The notes beneath the pieces were generated by a model. It did not search any database, was not told the origin of the DNA, and saw only the letters and a program-made list of their open reading frames with translations. A program made the translations under genes and the position numbers. A DNA stretch of 64,000 nt from Mimachlamys varia (taxonomy: Eukaryota; Mollusca; Bivalvia; Pectinida; Pectinidae). This document shows positions 23,501 through 38,500 of the stretch, in pieces. Within the stretch, counting starts at the first letter, position 1; each line of letters opens with the position of its first letter. The stretch covers positions 26,983,001 to 27,047,000 of the forward strand of contig OX392545.1 of assembly GCA_947623455.1 (NCBI GenBank), given 5' to 3'.

Positions 23501-26500
23501 ACAGGCCAGTATTACACACCTAGAAATGAGAGAAAACCACTGCAATCATAGGTGTATTGCCCTACACAGGCCAGTATTACACACCTAGAAATGAGAGAAA
23601 ACCGCAGGGATCATAGGTGTATTGCCCTAGACAGGCCAGTATTACACACCTAGAAATGAGAGAAATATACATCACCAGGCTAGAGAGATTTCTAATGCTC
23701 GATCGGTTGAGCGAAAGACTAGTAAGTCAAGTCTCACGTTCGACTCCTGACTGAGGCATTTGAAATAAATAACCTCTAGATCTGTTACAAATAAAATAAA
23801 AAAACAACAATCATTAGGTATGTAATGTGCTTTTACAAATTCTGTTGTCTGATCCCAAGACAGAAAATCTAAACTTCACCTCACCCTAGTGCCGTGTTTA
23901 AACAATTTCTCAAATCATTGCCAAACTTGCTCCAATAAGTCTTAGCCCACCTGATAACATAGGCAAATCTGTGACATCTTATTTCCAAGGCTATATTTCT
24001 CCATACCAGTAAATGCCTAGATAAACTAAATGGTTGATAAATGAACAAGATAAATATTCCAGTTGATTAATATTTTAGTTTTAAGCGTCACAAACATGTA
24101 CCATACATCTGCAGAGATTTTGGTAATTGGACCCTGAGATCAAATTGGGAAAAATTGATCGTCATTACAGCTATTTGGGAAATTTTGACAAACACCATTA
24201 TAACAACTTAATATATTATTTATTTTCTAAATTATTCAAAGCACTGTCATGATCAGTACTCATGACATTTACAGCCATCTTTCTTGTTCATTATTAAAAT
24301 TTATGTCAAATGAAGCTCCTCAAGCGATGTTAAACAACCAATTTTTAGCTCACCTGGTCCAAAGGACCGAGGTGAGCTTATGCCATACCGTGGCGTCCGT
24401 CGTCCGTCAACAATTTCTTTAAATGACTTCTCCTCCATAACCACTGATAGGAAATCAACGTAATTTGGCAGGAAGCACCCTTGGGTGCCCAGGATTCAAA
24501 ATGGTACTAATGATGGGACTGACCCCCTAGGGGGCTGAGGGGCGGGGCCAAAAAGGGTTATTTAGCTATATTGGTTTAAGCGACTTCTTCTCCATAACTA
24601 TTGATTGGAAATCAGCCTTATTTGGCAGAAAGAATCCCTAGATGCTCAGGATTCAAAATTGTACTCATGGTGGGACTGACCCCCTAGGGGGCTGAGGGAT
24701 GGGGCCATAAAAAATTATTTACCTATATTGATATTAGCGACTTCTTCTTCATAACCACTGATTGGTAATCAACCTTATTTGGCAGGAAGCATCCTTAGGT
24801 GCCCAGGATTCAAAATTGTACTAATGGTGGTGCTGACCCCCTAGGGGGCTGAGGGGCTGGGCCAAAAAGGGTTATTTAGCTATAATGGTTTAAGTGACTT
24901 TTCTCCATAACCACTGATTAGAAATGAGCCTTATTTGGCAGAAAGTATCCCTAGGTGCTCAGGACTCAAAATTGTACTCCTGGTGGGACTGACCCCTAGG
25001 GGGCTTATGGGGCGGGGCCAAAAAGGGTTATTTATCTATATTGGTTTAAGCGACTTCTTCTCCATAACCACTGATTGGAAATCAATCTTATTTGGCAGGA
25101 ACCATCCCTAGGTGCTCAGGATTCAAAATTGTACTCATGGTGGGACTGACCCCTAGGGGGCTGAGGGGTGGGGCCATAAAAAATTATTTAGCTATATTGG
25201 TATAAGCGACTTCTTCTCCATAACTATTGATTGGAAATCAGCCTTATTTGGCAGAAAGAATCCCTAGATGCTCAGGATTCAAAATTGTACTCATGGTGGG
25301 ACTGACCCCCTAGGGGGCTGAGGGGTGGGGCCATAAAAAATTATTTACCTATATTGATATTAGCGACTTCTTCTTCATAACCACTGATTGTTAATCAACC
25401 TTATTTGACAGGAAGCATGCTTAGGTGCCCAGGATTTAAAATTATACTAATGGTGGGACTGATCCCCTAGGGGCGGGGCCAAAAAGGGTTATTTAGCTAT
25501 ATTGGTTTAATTGACTTCTTCTCCATAACCATTGATTGGAAATGAGCCTTACTTGGCAGGAAGCATCCCTAGGTGGTCAGGATTCAAAATTGTACTCATG
25601 GTGGGATTGACCCCCTAGGGGGCTGAGGGGCGGGGCCACAAAGGGTTATTTATCTATATTGTTTTAAGCGACTTCTTCTCCATAACCACTGATTGGAAAT
25701 CGATCTTATTTGGCAGGAACCATCCCTAGGTGCTCAGGATTCAAAATTGTACTCATGGTGGACTGACCCCCTAGGGAGCTGAGGGGCGGGGTCAAAAAGG
25801 GTTATTTAGCAATATTGATATTAACAACTTCTTCTTCATAACCACTGATTGGAAATCAACCTTATTTGGCAGGAAGCATCCCTAGGTGCTCAAGATTCAA
25901 AATTGTACTCATGGTGGGACTGACCCCCTACGGGGCTGAAGGGCGAGCCAAAAAGAAAATATTTTATCATGATTACCTAGATACCAATGTATCCAGGTGA
26001 GCGATACAGGCCCTCTGGGCCTCTTGTTTTTCAAGTGTCTGAATTGGGATTTTTAAGAGGAAATTCAGGAAAAATCACACCTTTTTTTCAATGGGAATGG
26101 GTCTGTTTACCGGACCTAAAAAGAGGAGTGATAAAGCCCTGATCTGTTGATTGTTTTACAGGGACATATAAAAATAAATCATATTTATAATTGCCTTGCA
26201 TTTATCTTAATATGTTAAAATTTGTTTGTAAACATTTCTCAGTTTGTCTTGTTGTTTTTACAGTTCAGAGTTGATCCGAGAGCAGAGAGAGAGAAGAAGA
26301 GAGCTAAGGAGATAAAAACTGTGAAAGAGACGTTTCCCGCTGGCAAAGGTGAACAAAGAGTCATTCAAACTTGTTTTCCATTCAACTGTAGAATTCCCTC
26401 ATTTTAACTTGTTATCCCTGAATTCTCATAGTTAACTATTCCAACCATAACCTATTGAATCTGAAAGTTTCAAATTAGTGATGGGAAGATGTTCGGATTT

Positions 26501-29500
26501 AATCAACTAATAAGTAATTGACCTCTTCAATTTATCGATCATCGATTATAATTTCTGATAATCAATTAGTTGGTCATGCATGGAACAAGTTATTTTGTTT
26601 AAAATATGCAAACTTTCTTAGATCTTTTATCACCTATGGGGCTATAAAAAAGCAGTTTACAATTTTCTTTTTAGTGTTGCATAATTCTGTAGTATCATGC
26701 ACTATATGTAGACCAATTCACCACATGGTGTATGTCAAATCTACCGTAGACACGCAAGGCAATAAAAATATCCAAAAGTCATCATGTTAATGTAACAGAT
26801 CACTTTATCTATTATTGACTTCGTCAGACAAACCAGATTCTTACTGATAATCAATTTGAATATTTAAATGATTTCCTAACACTAGTGCAGATGTTTTCAG
26901 GTGCAATATCTTCTTGTATAAGATTTATCAGTTCGGAAATATGTAATATTTAATGTTTACTTAGTACAATACCAACAGGGTTTGCGTTGAATCCGTCCTT
27001 ATATCTTTTTCAAGCATAGAAACTGAACAGGACCCCATTAATTTTCATGATTCCCCTTTACACTATGCAGAGGGACCCCATTTATAAAATACCCAGCGCA
27101 AAGCCACAAACCCTGACCAATATACATATTGAATGCATTGCGAAGTTTCAAGCCAGACTGGTCCCTTCTTCAATCTATGACCGAATTGTTTGTAATTTTA
27201 CCTGAACAAGGATGTGATGAAGTTGTGTGATTAAACGTCATTCCACTTCCGATGGCAGTTCTGCAAGAACTCCCTTTACCTCCTCGATAGGAACTTATTT
27301 TAGCACAAATGTCATTTTACATGTTTGTTACATTTTTCCTGAACTTTTGTATACTATATACACCAATTTTTGACAGCAGAAAGCTTCGTAATAACAGCTT
27401 AACAGTCGCCCAATCAGTTACCTGCTATATAACGCAATATGGCTGTTTTGATCCCGTTTAACTTGTGACAACACAGGTGAGGCTGCCCGAAATGAGTTCA
27501 CTGCCACCTGGCCAAAGGTGTGCTTTTCAGAAAAATCACAATATCTTGCAAACGGAGTAAAATATGACATTCACACTTTTTTTTAATAAATAATGTACAT
27601 TATTAGCTTGATATAGTAAATCGTTCAGGGTACACTTTAACCTCCAAAACATATGTCTACGCTCAATTTAACAAGGATAGGCCTATATAGAACATAATAA
27701 TGAGTGTACAATTTTCTGAAAACGACCCAAATGTTTTGGTAAAAGCAAATAAGAAAGCTGAGATGTCTTGTCTGTCGATAGAGAGAAAAGAAGACAAATT
27801 ACTCACTTAGACAAAGTGTGAAGAAAGGACTAGTCAGAAAGATAAATCTTCATATTGTTGTACTGTAACATTTTCCAAAATCAGCATGAAGAGAATGTTT
27901 TTAATCTGACACTGACAGAATTGGCGCTGTTAGTCGACGATTTCTATCCATTTTACTGTAAAATTAAACCTATTTAAGCCACTCAAATTTGGAGCATAAC
28001 AGAATCTGAATATATTTAAAGCACAATAATTATTATGAATTGGTGTACTTAAATAGCTACAATACTTGACGTAGAAAGTAATATACTGAAAAAGTGATTT
28101 TTTTTTTTTGCGGTGTGGATATTTTCACTTATTTCGCTTGCATTAAATTCCCACGAATATAACCACATGCAAATATGTTAAACCGCTCAAACTCTACAAT
28201 GTATAAAAGTATTATAGGTATACAGTGCATAACAATATGACTATGGCACGAACATTTCCACATTGCGAACAGTTTGGAAGCTGTCTGAGCGAAAAATTCC
28301 ACACCCGAAAATATTGGCTTTTACAATACTGTCGCTGAAATAAGATGACCACTAAAATATTTACATTTACAGTATATCACAATTACAATTTCTTGTTTTA
28401 CAGCTGTTGCCGATGAGAACTTCTATTTTGTGAACTTCCAGACATTGTGTAAGACGGTAGATGGCGAATACTTGCCTGCTGAAGTTGCCGTCCTAGAATA
28501 CAATATACGCAAGGGAATCCAACGAGTGTTCCATAAGTTTGTAGAACCAGGTCAGTGATTCCTTTGCCCTTTGTGTAACTAGTTACTGGCTGTTTACCCT
28601 GGTAAAACAGAGCTTTGGTTTTCCCAGGAAAACATGGGAAATACCCTTAATATTCAATCAAGGGGGTCAAAAGGACTCCCAAAGTCAAATTGGGATGTAA
28701 TACTGTTGAATGCATCGGAAATTTAAATTCAAGTTAAGAACTAGTTTCGGTAAAATAAAACAAAAATTGTGACAATATTGTCATGTTTGCAGTATTTTTT
28801 GGGGGGGGGGGTGTCAAGAAAAGGTGGACGGTTAAGCGATGAATTTATTTTCTCCTTGTTCCATTAAAGAATGCATTTATGGTCAAAATGGATGATCAGG
28901 CATGAAATAACATTCCTCAGCATTCTTTGTTCACAAAAAACATATGTCTAGTTCAACATGAAATACAAACACCTCAGATCAAGGAGGCTGAACTGTGACA
29001 GGTGTTTATAGACAGATGAGACAAGTATCGTATTACATATTAAAATGGTATCCTCACAACCCTTGCAATACACATAAATTAGGAATCCAGGAAAGTGATT
29101 TCTACCGAATTAAAATCCTAATAAAAAACTGAAATTACTGAACAGTTTCTGATGGATTTCTTTGTAGGGAGAATTCCAACTGGATACAGATACGAGTGTC
29201 AACAGAAAAGTAAGTATATAGTTGTAGCACTGTTAATGTAAAGTGTATCGGCAAGTTGAGCGAGATTATTGCCTCTTATCACCATTTAAGGAAAATTTAT
29301 AAAATTAAAAAAAAAAAACAATGTTGAGTTGTCTTTTTAAATATATTTGTATGAAATTTAAATGTTTGAAATGGAAATAATAACTTTTTAAAAAAAATGC
29401 TGGTTCTACATATTAAAAGAAGAAAACTAAAAACATACTCAACAGTGTTATTATACCATTTATCTAATGTTAACTGACATCTTAACTGAATTCTCCATTA

Positions 29501-32500
29501 AAATAGAAATATGCTTCTTAAACATATATTTTTAGATTAGATTATAAATTTTTGGAAAAAAATCTCAGAGCAAAAATAGCATCTAATACCATTCATTATG
29601 GGACATTTCAAGTTTTTCCTTTCCAATAAAGATGCCAAACAGATTAACCAGTATGTGATTCCACAGGTAAAAAGTAACAGGTATGTCTATGTTGTATATT
29701 AGATTATAAGATTAAAAAGTATATTCATTATCATTATATTCAAAGGCCCAATATACATAACTTAAGGGAATTTTTCATGATTCGGAAAAATTCTGAAGAA
29801 AAAACCAGTTGATAATCATGCAAAAATAAGGATAAAAAGAAGTAAACCTAAGCAGTAACTACCAAGAAACACTTGATAAAAAAATCAAAAGAACTCTAAA
29901 TAATTTAAGCTTGAATATTGCTGAAATCAGTTTATCTTAATTAAATCTATAAATATAATAAAATATTAAGCTTGATTTTCTCTAAAAATTTTGCCATAAG
30001 TTGCATACATAGGGCCTTTAAAAAAAAAATACCATTCATAACCAGGAACTGAAATTATTGCTTTCCGATCAGTGTGCTGATTGTTAAACTGGGGGTGATT
30101 CCATAGGAAAAAAAGTTATGTCTCTATTGTATTTTAGGCACTGACTACCATCAGATTCCCGTGTCGGGATTTTCTCAGGCTGACGATAACTACAGGGGAA
30201 TCTGGATTCAACTGGAGAATTTCGTCAACCCGAATGGCGACAAACCAGAGTACCCTCCAATGTTCTGTCTGGTAAGTCATAATCTGATCAAAATGCAGAG
30301 CATCACTTCCTGTTACATAAGAATCTGACATCGTCCCACAAGAGGTCATGTTCTGGTGACCTTTCAGGGATCAATCTAGGCCTTTTTAGGTCATCTGACC
30401 CAAAGGGTCAAAATGACCTATAGTTACCGTGCTTCGTCCGTCGTCGTCCGCCGTCCGCCGTCCGTAAACTTTTCACATTTCAAACTTCTTCTCAAGTTCT
30501 ACCAATGGGAATAAGCTGAAACTTAGCTGAAATGATCCTGAGATGGTCCTGACCAAGTGTTGTTATTTTTCGGGTCGGTCCGAAATCCAAGATGGCCGCC
30601 AGAGCCGCCATCTTGAAAAACACATTTTCAACTTCTTCTCAAGTTCTACCAATGGGAATAAGCTGAAACTTAGCTGAAATGATCCTGAGATGGTCTTGAC
30701 CAAGTGTTGTTATTTTTCGGGTCGGTCCGAAATCCAAGATGGCCGCCATAGCCGACATCTTGAAAAACACATATTAAACTTCTTCTACAGTTCCACTGGT
30801 ACCTGTGAGCTGAAAATTGGTAGGGATGTTCAGGAAGGGCAGCCCATAAAATGTTGTTATTTTTCGGGTCCGAAAAACTCTCGACATTTGTGCCATGGCG
30901 GCCATTTTGTGACATGATTGCGCAATCACTGTTTTCCTGAACAACACCTATTTTAAACTTCTTCTTAAGTTCTACCACTGGGATTAAGCTGAAACTTGGC
31001 TGAAATGATCCTGAGATAGTCCTGACCAAGTGTTGTTATTTTTCGGGTCGGTCCGAAATCCAAGATGGCCGCCAGAGCCGCCATCTTGAAAAACACATTT
31101 TCAACTTCTTCTCAAGTTCTACCAATGGGAATAAGCTGAAACTTAGCTGAAATGATCCTGAGATGGTCCTGACCAAGTGTTGTTATTTTTCGGGTCGGTC
31201 CGAAATCCAAGATGGCCGCCATAGCCGACATCTTGATAAACACATATTAAACTTCTTCTACAGTTCCACTGGTACCTGTGAGCTGAAAATTGGTAGGGAT
31301 GTTCAGGAAGGGCAGCCCATAAAATGTTGTTATTTTTCGGGTCCGAAAAACTCTCGACATTTGTGCCATGGCGGCCATTTTGTGACATGATTGCGCAATC
31401 ACTGTTTTTAGGTCATCTGACCCAAAGGGTCAAGATGACCTATAGTCACCGTGCTTCGTCCGTCGTCGTCCGCCGTCCGCCGTCCGTAAACTTTTCACAT
31501 TTCAAACTTCTTCTCAAGTTCTACCAATGGGAATAAGCTGAAACTTAGCTGAAATGATCCTGAGATGGTCCTGACCAAGTGTTGTTATTTTTCGGGTCGG
31601 TCCGAAATCCAAGATGGCCGCCAGAGCCGCCATCTTGAAAAACACATTTTCAACTTCTTCTCAAGTTCTACCAATGGGAATAAGCTGAAACTTAGCTGAA
31701 ATGATCCTGAGATGGTCTTGACCAAGTGTTGTTATTTTTCGGGTCGGTCCGAAATCCAAGATGGCCGCCATAGCCGACATCTTGAAAAACACATATTAAA
31801 CTTCTTCTACAGTTCCACTGGTACCTGTGAGCTGAAAATTGGTAGGGATGTTCAGGAAGGGCAGCCCATAAAATGTTGTTATTTTTCGGGTCCGAAAAAC
31901 TCTCGACATTTGTGCCATGGCGGCCATTTTGTGACATGATTGCGCAATCACTGTTTTCCTGAACAACACCTATTTTAAACTTCTTCTTAAGTTCTACCAC
32001 TGGGATTAAGCTGAAACTTGGCTGAAATGATCCTGAGATAGTCCTGACCAAGTGTTGTTATTTTTCGGGTCGGTCCGAAATCCAAGATGGCCGCCAGAGC
32101 CGCCATCTTGAAAAACACATTTTCAACTTCTTCTCAAGTTCTACCGGTGGGATTAAGATGAAACTTGGCTGAAATGATCCTGAGATGGTCCTGACCAAGT
32201 GTTGTTATTTTTTGGGTTGGTCCGAAATCCAAGATGGCCGCCATAGCCGACATCTTGAAAAACACATATTAAACTTCTTCTACAGTTCCACTGGTACCTG
32301 TGAGCTGAAAATTGGTAGGGATGTTCAGGAAGGGCAGCCCATAAAATGTTGTTATTTTTCGGGTCCGAAAAACTCTCGACATTTGTGCCATGGCGGCCAT
32401 TTTGTGACATGATTGCGCAATCACTGTTTTCCTGAACAACACCTATTTTAAACTTCTTCTTAAGTTCTACCACTGGGATTAAGCTGAAACTTGGCTGAAA

Positions 32501-35500
32501 TGATCCTGAGATAGTCCTGACCAAGTGTTGTTATTTTTCGGGTCGGTCCGAAATCCAAGATGGCCGCCAGAGCCGCCATCTTGAAAAACACATTTTCAAC
32601 TTCTTCTCAAGTTCTACCAGTGGGATTAAGATGAAACTTGGCTGAAATGATCCTGAGATGGTCCTGACCAAGTGTTGTTATTTTTTGGGTCGGTCCGAAA
32701 TCCAAGATGGCCGCCAGAGCCGCCATCTTGAAAAACACTTTTTCAACTTCTTCTCAAGTTCTACCAGTGGGATTAAGATGAAACTTGGCTGAAATGATCC
32801 TGAGATGGTCCTGACCAAGTGTTGTTATTTTTTGGGTTGGTCCGAAATCCAAGATGGCCGCCATAGCCGACATCTTGAAAAACACATATTAAACTTCTTC
32901 TACAGTTCCACTGGTACCTGTGAGCTGAAAATTGGTAGGGATGTTCAGGAAGGGCAGCCCATAAAATGTTGTTATTTTTCGGGTCCGAAAAACTCTCGAC
33001 ATTTGTGCCATGGCGGCCATTTTGTGACATGATTGCGCAATCACTGTTTTCCTGAACAACACCTATTTTAAACTTCTTCTTAAGTTCTACCACTGGGATT
33101 AAGCTGAAACTTGGCTGAAATGATCCTGAGATAGTCCTGACCAAGTGTTGTTATTTTTCGGGTCGGTCCGAAATCCAAGATGGCCGCCAGAGCCGCCATC
33201 TTGAAAAACACTTTTTCAACTTCTTCTCAAGTTCTACCAGTGGGATTAAGATGAAACTTGGCTGAAATGATCCTGAGATGGTCCTGACCAAGTGTTGTTA
33301 TTTTTTGGGTTGGTCCAAAATCCAAGATGGCCGCCAGAGCCGCCATCTTGAAAAACACATTTCCAAATTTCTCTCAAGTTTCACCTGTGGGATTAAGCTG
33401 AAACTTGGCTGAAATGATCCTGAGATGGTCCTGACCATGAGTTGTTACTTTTCGGTCGGTTCGAAATCCAAGATGGCCGCCATCTTACAAAACACATTTC
33501 CAACTTCTTCTCAAGTTCTACCTGTGGGATTAAGCTGAAACTTGGCTGAAATTATCCTGAGATGGTCCTGACCATGAGTTGTTACTTTTCGGTCGGTTCG
33601 AAATCTAAGATGGCCGCCATGGCCGCCATCTTACAAAACACATTTCCAACTTCTTCTCGAGTTCTACCTGTGGGATTAAGCTAAAACTTGGCTGAAGTGA
33701 TTCTGAGATTGTCCTGACCAAGTGTTGTTATTTTTCAGGTTGGTCGGAAATCCAAGATGGCCTTCAGAGGCGCCATCTTGAAAAACACATTTCAAACTTC
33801 TTCTCAAGTTCTACCTGTGTGATTAAGCTGAAACTTGGCTAACATGATCCTGAGATGGTCCTGATCAAGTATTGTTACTTTTTGGGTCGGTCCGAAATCC
33901 AAGATGGCTGCCAGAGCCGCAATCTTGAAAAACACGTTTCCAACTTCTTATCAAGTTCTACCACTGGGATTAAGCTGAAACTTGGCTGAAATGATCCTGA
34001 GATGGTCCTGACCAAGCCAAGTGTTGTTACATTTCGGGTTGGTCCAAAATCCAAGATGGCCGCCAGATTCGCCATCTTGAAAAACAAAATTGCCGTCCGT
34101 AAACTTTTCACATTTTAAACTTCTTCTCAAGTTCTATCCGTGGGATTGAGCTGAAACTTGCTAGAAATGATCCTTAGGTGGACCTGACCAAGTGTTGTTA
34201 TTTTTCAACTCCGTTGGAATTAAAAGATGGCCGCCATGGCCGCCATTTTGAAAACACATTTTAAACTTCTTCTCAAGTTTCACCAGTGCTATTGAGCTTA
34301 AACTTGCACGAAATTATCCTCAGATAGTCCCAACCAAGTGTTATTTATCGGGTCCGTCAGACATCCAAAATGGCTGCCACAGCCCCCATTTTGCATCCAC
34401 ATCTAACACTTTCCATGATCTGAAACTTGCCTAAAATGATTCTGACCAAATGTTATTTTTCGCACTGTTCCGAAGAAATCCATGATCATCACCATCTTGA
34501 AAACCACATTTGTGTGGCATATTGTTACATGATTGTATTACTAATTCCTAGAGGAGAGGAAATTATATAAGCTATTAGCTTGTTTTCCAATCCTCACTAT
34601 TTGTATAATTTCTATATATGTAATATATATGTACACTGATGGAAATAAAATATTGTTTAAACTAATTCCATAATGGTATCACAATTGGTAGTCAGATGAC
34701 CGTTAAGGCCCTTGGGCCTCTTGTTTTACTACCACTTATGGTTAGTTTCCCACAGAGTATACTGTATTGTCATCACACTTAAACTCTTTGCCTGCTAAGT
34801 AATGGAGTTATCTCCCTAGACTCATGCAGGCACAGAGTAGTTTTTGGAAAAAAAATAAACTTTCATTTCATATTTACGATATAGTTCCATTATTTCAACT
34901 TGCATATCAATGCATTATCAATGTCATCTCAAATGATTCTGTCAGATAAAAATTCTCACAGAAGTCTTTAACATTTAAATTTATATCATACCATTGGTTA
35001 AAAGGATGAAAATGAGCCCCGCTGACATTCATTGCCAAAAATCCCCTTATAAATCAGTGAAATTTTGATTGTAAAACAGCATGGAATCCATCTTTGTTAT
35101 TACCGGAAACGAGGCTGAGGAATTGTGGTTAGTGATGTAATGATTATATTTAGAAAACCAAAGTACTTTTGAGAATATCATCCAGGTGTGAGCTCCCGCC
35201 GGCAGTGGCTGCCAGTAGGAAATGTCTGGGCGACACTGACCGCCAGTCGCAGGCAAAGAGTAAAATGGGCAAAACATCCCGGACTATCGCAAAGAGACTT
35301 GACAAGAAAATACTGCTGCCTCAAAAATACATACACATTCAACACATAACACCCACATTGCGTACACCGGGCGGCTGTCTTTAAACGACCGTAGCTGTTG
35401 AAATGATGTAAAACCGAATAAAACCAACCAATCGTAGATATCCTGATCAGAGACTGTTGGTTGTAGGGTGACGACTGTGAGGAGATGGCGTACTGTCTGG

Positions 35501-38500
35501 AGTGGGTACACGGGGGAGCGGCCCTCGGGATCCCCAACCGTCTAAACAAAGTGTACGAGCTTGAAGGCCTGGTAGTGGAGCTGTTTGGGCACATCGGTCC
35601 CGCACCGTCAAAATCCTCCGTCATAGACATGCTAACGTCCAGCACCTGGGACTTTGAACCAAATACCAAGTATGTATCGGCTGTTTGATCAAATCGCCAC
35701 AGATATTCAGTTACAGAGCAGTGATAAATCTATGTATGCTTCCGAGTCCTGTACTCACAGAATTTTGAAAGGACCCAATGAATTTCTGGAAATGGTTAAA
35801 TTTAACTTTGTGGGACCTATTGTTTTTGTAATACAAATGAAAAAGACCCATGAAAAATAATTGTAGATTGATCACTGGATACATGCCAACTTTTTGAAAT
35901 TTCCATGGGGGAGATTACGCTTGCTCAGAATTGAAAACAATAGTAATATGTATGCATATACATTCAGAGGGAAAATAGCACTTTTAAATGGCTTCTTTTG
36001 AGCTCTTCTTTCAGATGAAATCATCAGATCTTTAAAAATAGGAACAGTTGATCAAATTCCAAAGTGCTATGGGAGACAACTGGTTTCAATCCATAGATGT
36101 TTCATGATATCATGCGTGCATATATTTGATACAGTCACTCTATGTAACATTTATGACAGAATGTTACTTACTGTTTCTTAAGGATCCCAAAATAAACTTA
36201 AAACTTTTGCTGTGTTAATAGTTTTAGAGATCTCCAGAAAGAAAATTGTAAACAAATTATATAGCTGCTGCAGTATTGAGTATGTTAGATCTCAATGGAT
36301 GTCAAACTGAGTCAATTACCTGAAAGTGAATCTTGAACACTAGACTTCATAATGAAATATTTACATTTGCTCTTTAAATTTTTATTGACACAATGCTAAG
36401 AGGCAGTTGCTGCCATACGCCTATAACGCCCAGTGCCTTAGACTATAACAGCAGTTGGTAGTGTGACTTCATCAATCTCTATTGTGACGTCATCAATTTC
36501 ATTGTTGTCTCCACTTGATTTGCTGTTCAAAATCGGTCTGAAGAAACTAAATAAAGCACAATTATTCTATCAAAATGTAAATATAAGTAATGCTGACAAA
36601 CTTACATAAGTAATGCTGACAAACTTACATAAAGCTCTACCAGGCTTATTTATTTTGTCATCAATAGCAATGTGCGTTATAGGACAGTAACAACATTTGC
36701 TAAAACATTCATTGCTTTATTAGCTCAATACATATAACAGAAGTGTGTATAAAATCTGAACATTGAATGACACAATCTGTTACTAAATACAACTGAGGGC
36801 AGATTCATGGTTTGTTTGTGTACTTTAGGTGTGCCTACCATGAGGAATTGGAATGTAAATACTGCTCCATAGGAATCCTGAAGCGATACGCGTAAGTATT
36901 ACAGTGGACTCCACTTAATATCACTCCTGTTAATATCACATTCCTCTTTATATCATGTTCTTCCCAAGCACCATTTTTCTCTATATAATCAATGTAATTC
37001 TATTTGGTTAATATCATATATTTTGAGGTGAATTCCTCTTAATATCAAGGGTTTTTTTAACCAATCACATAAAATAGCCAGAAAATGATGTCATTTCCAT
37101 TGATTTCAGATACAACTTGTACAAAATATTGCATAGAAAATAAAAAATAACCCCAAAAAATGATTTCTAGTTAAAATAACGTTATCTATATATTGAAACA
37201 TCTTCATATGTACATTGAATAGCTTACTTTTATAATTATGGAGTTTGGCAATGCACTAGATTTAGTGGAAAAACATGTTTCTCTTAATGTCACATTCCTG
37301 TTATTATCAGGGTTTTTTTCGACAAATGCAACATGATATAAAGAGGAGTGCACTGTATCCTGACTGTTTGTGACCCTATCATAATGTCAGTTCTGTGTAA
37401 CCAGAATTCACCAAATACTGAAATCTTTAATTGCCTATATATGTGTATGCAAAATTTTCAGTAGTATAATTTTGTAAGTTAATAAATCTTTCCATAGAAA
37501 AATTATTACATATAAATGATTTCTGGTAAGATAATTTGTTGAGTTTATCAACATTTCTATAGCAGACCTGTTTACCCCTACGCCAACCCTACGCATTTGG
37601 CGTAATTACTATGAATTTCACACCCCCATTACGCAACTACGCATCGGTTGGAAAAACTACGAATTAAACGCGGTATAAATTTCCCTACTCGAAAGCACCT
37701 GCGCATAGTCATCGTTGTCCTCTTCGAATGCGCCCAGAAAACCGGAAGCATAAAATTTGAACACCTCGCTTGCTTGCCGCCTGACGCCAGTAGTTTTGGT
37801 TACGGCAAAGCAGAAAAACGATGATATTGACGAAAGAACGATACTGAAAAAAAACTCAAACTTTCATAGCGGCAGATACTGATGAATGGAGCAGGGGTGT
37901 AAAAAACATTTTCAGTGTACTAGCCCAGGGCTCGCAGGCACTAATAGTCCACTAGCCCGAAAAAAATCTGCTAGCCCGACAAATACAAAATGGATCTAGC
38001 TGACAAACAATCTCTTATACATGTATATCTCATATATATATATATATCACAGAATGTAGATATCTTCCAACAAAATTAAGTTGATTTAAGATTGTTATTC
38101 CTCAATAAATACCCTAAATACTATCAAAAATTGGGGGGGAAAAAATAACAATTTTTTTTACTCTTACTGGAAATTGGTCTGGATTCCGATCTATTATAAA
38201 GCATCATAAACAAACATGGCTGATTTGCCGACTTTTGCAGAGATGAACTTTATTTCTGCACCCTACATTCTTAAATCACACAAAAGAGAATGATTTGGAA
38301 CCTAGAGGGCCATTTTAGTGGTTAGTATACAATAAACTTTCAATTTAACTCAGCTGTGAATCGTTCTTACAATCACACAAAATGCACATGTAGACAGCGT
38401 TGTCTTGCATCATCATGATCAGTTAAGGCGAGAAAGATTTTGTGTTTCAATAAATTTTGTAGTAAAAATACCAAGGAAATAACAGGTTTACAATGAAAAT

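Noticed and set aside
22557..23664. Possible CRISPR array
   Set aside because: The whole 65-bp unit repeats without variable spacers, in a eukaryotic intron, with no cas genes.
23700..23765. Functional tRNA gene
   Set aside because: Box A and B similarity only; no full cloverleaf with acceptor pairing could be drawn by eye.
30670..33144. Repeated 75-123 codon frames on both strands at 30.7-33.1 kb
   Set aside because: They recur because the HINE2 units are nearly identical, and they run across palindromic repeat cores. No domain is recognised.
35169..35384. Possible extra MAEL exon before exon 7
   Set aside because: Exon 6 to exon 7 joins in phase and matches vertebrate MAEL without a gap. 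This segment ends in a SINE-type tail.
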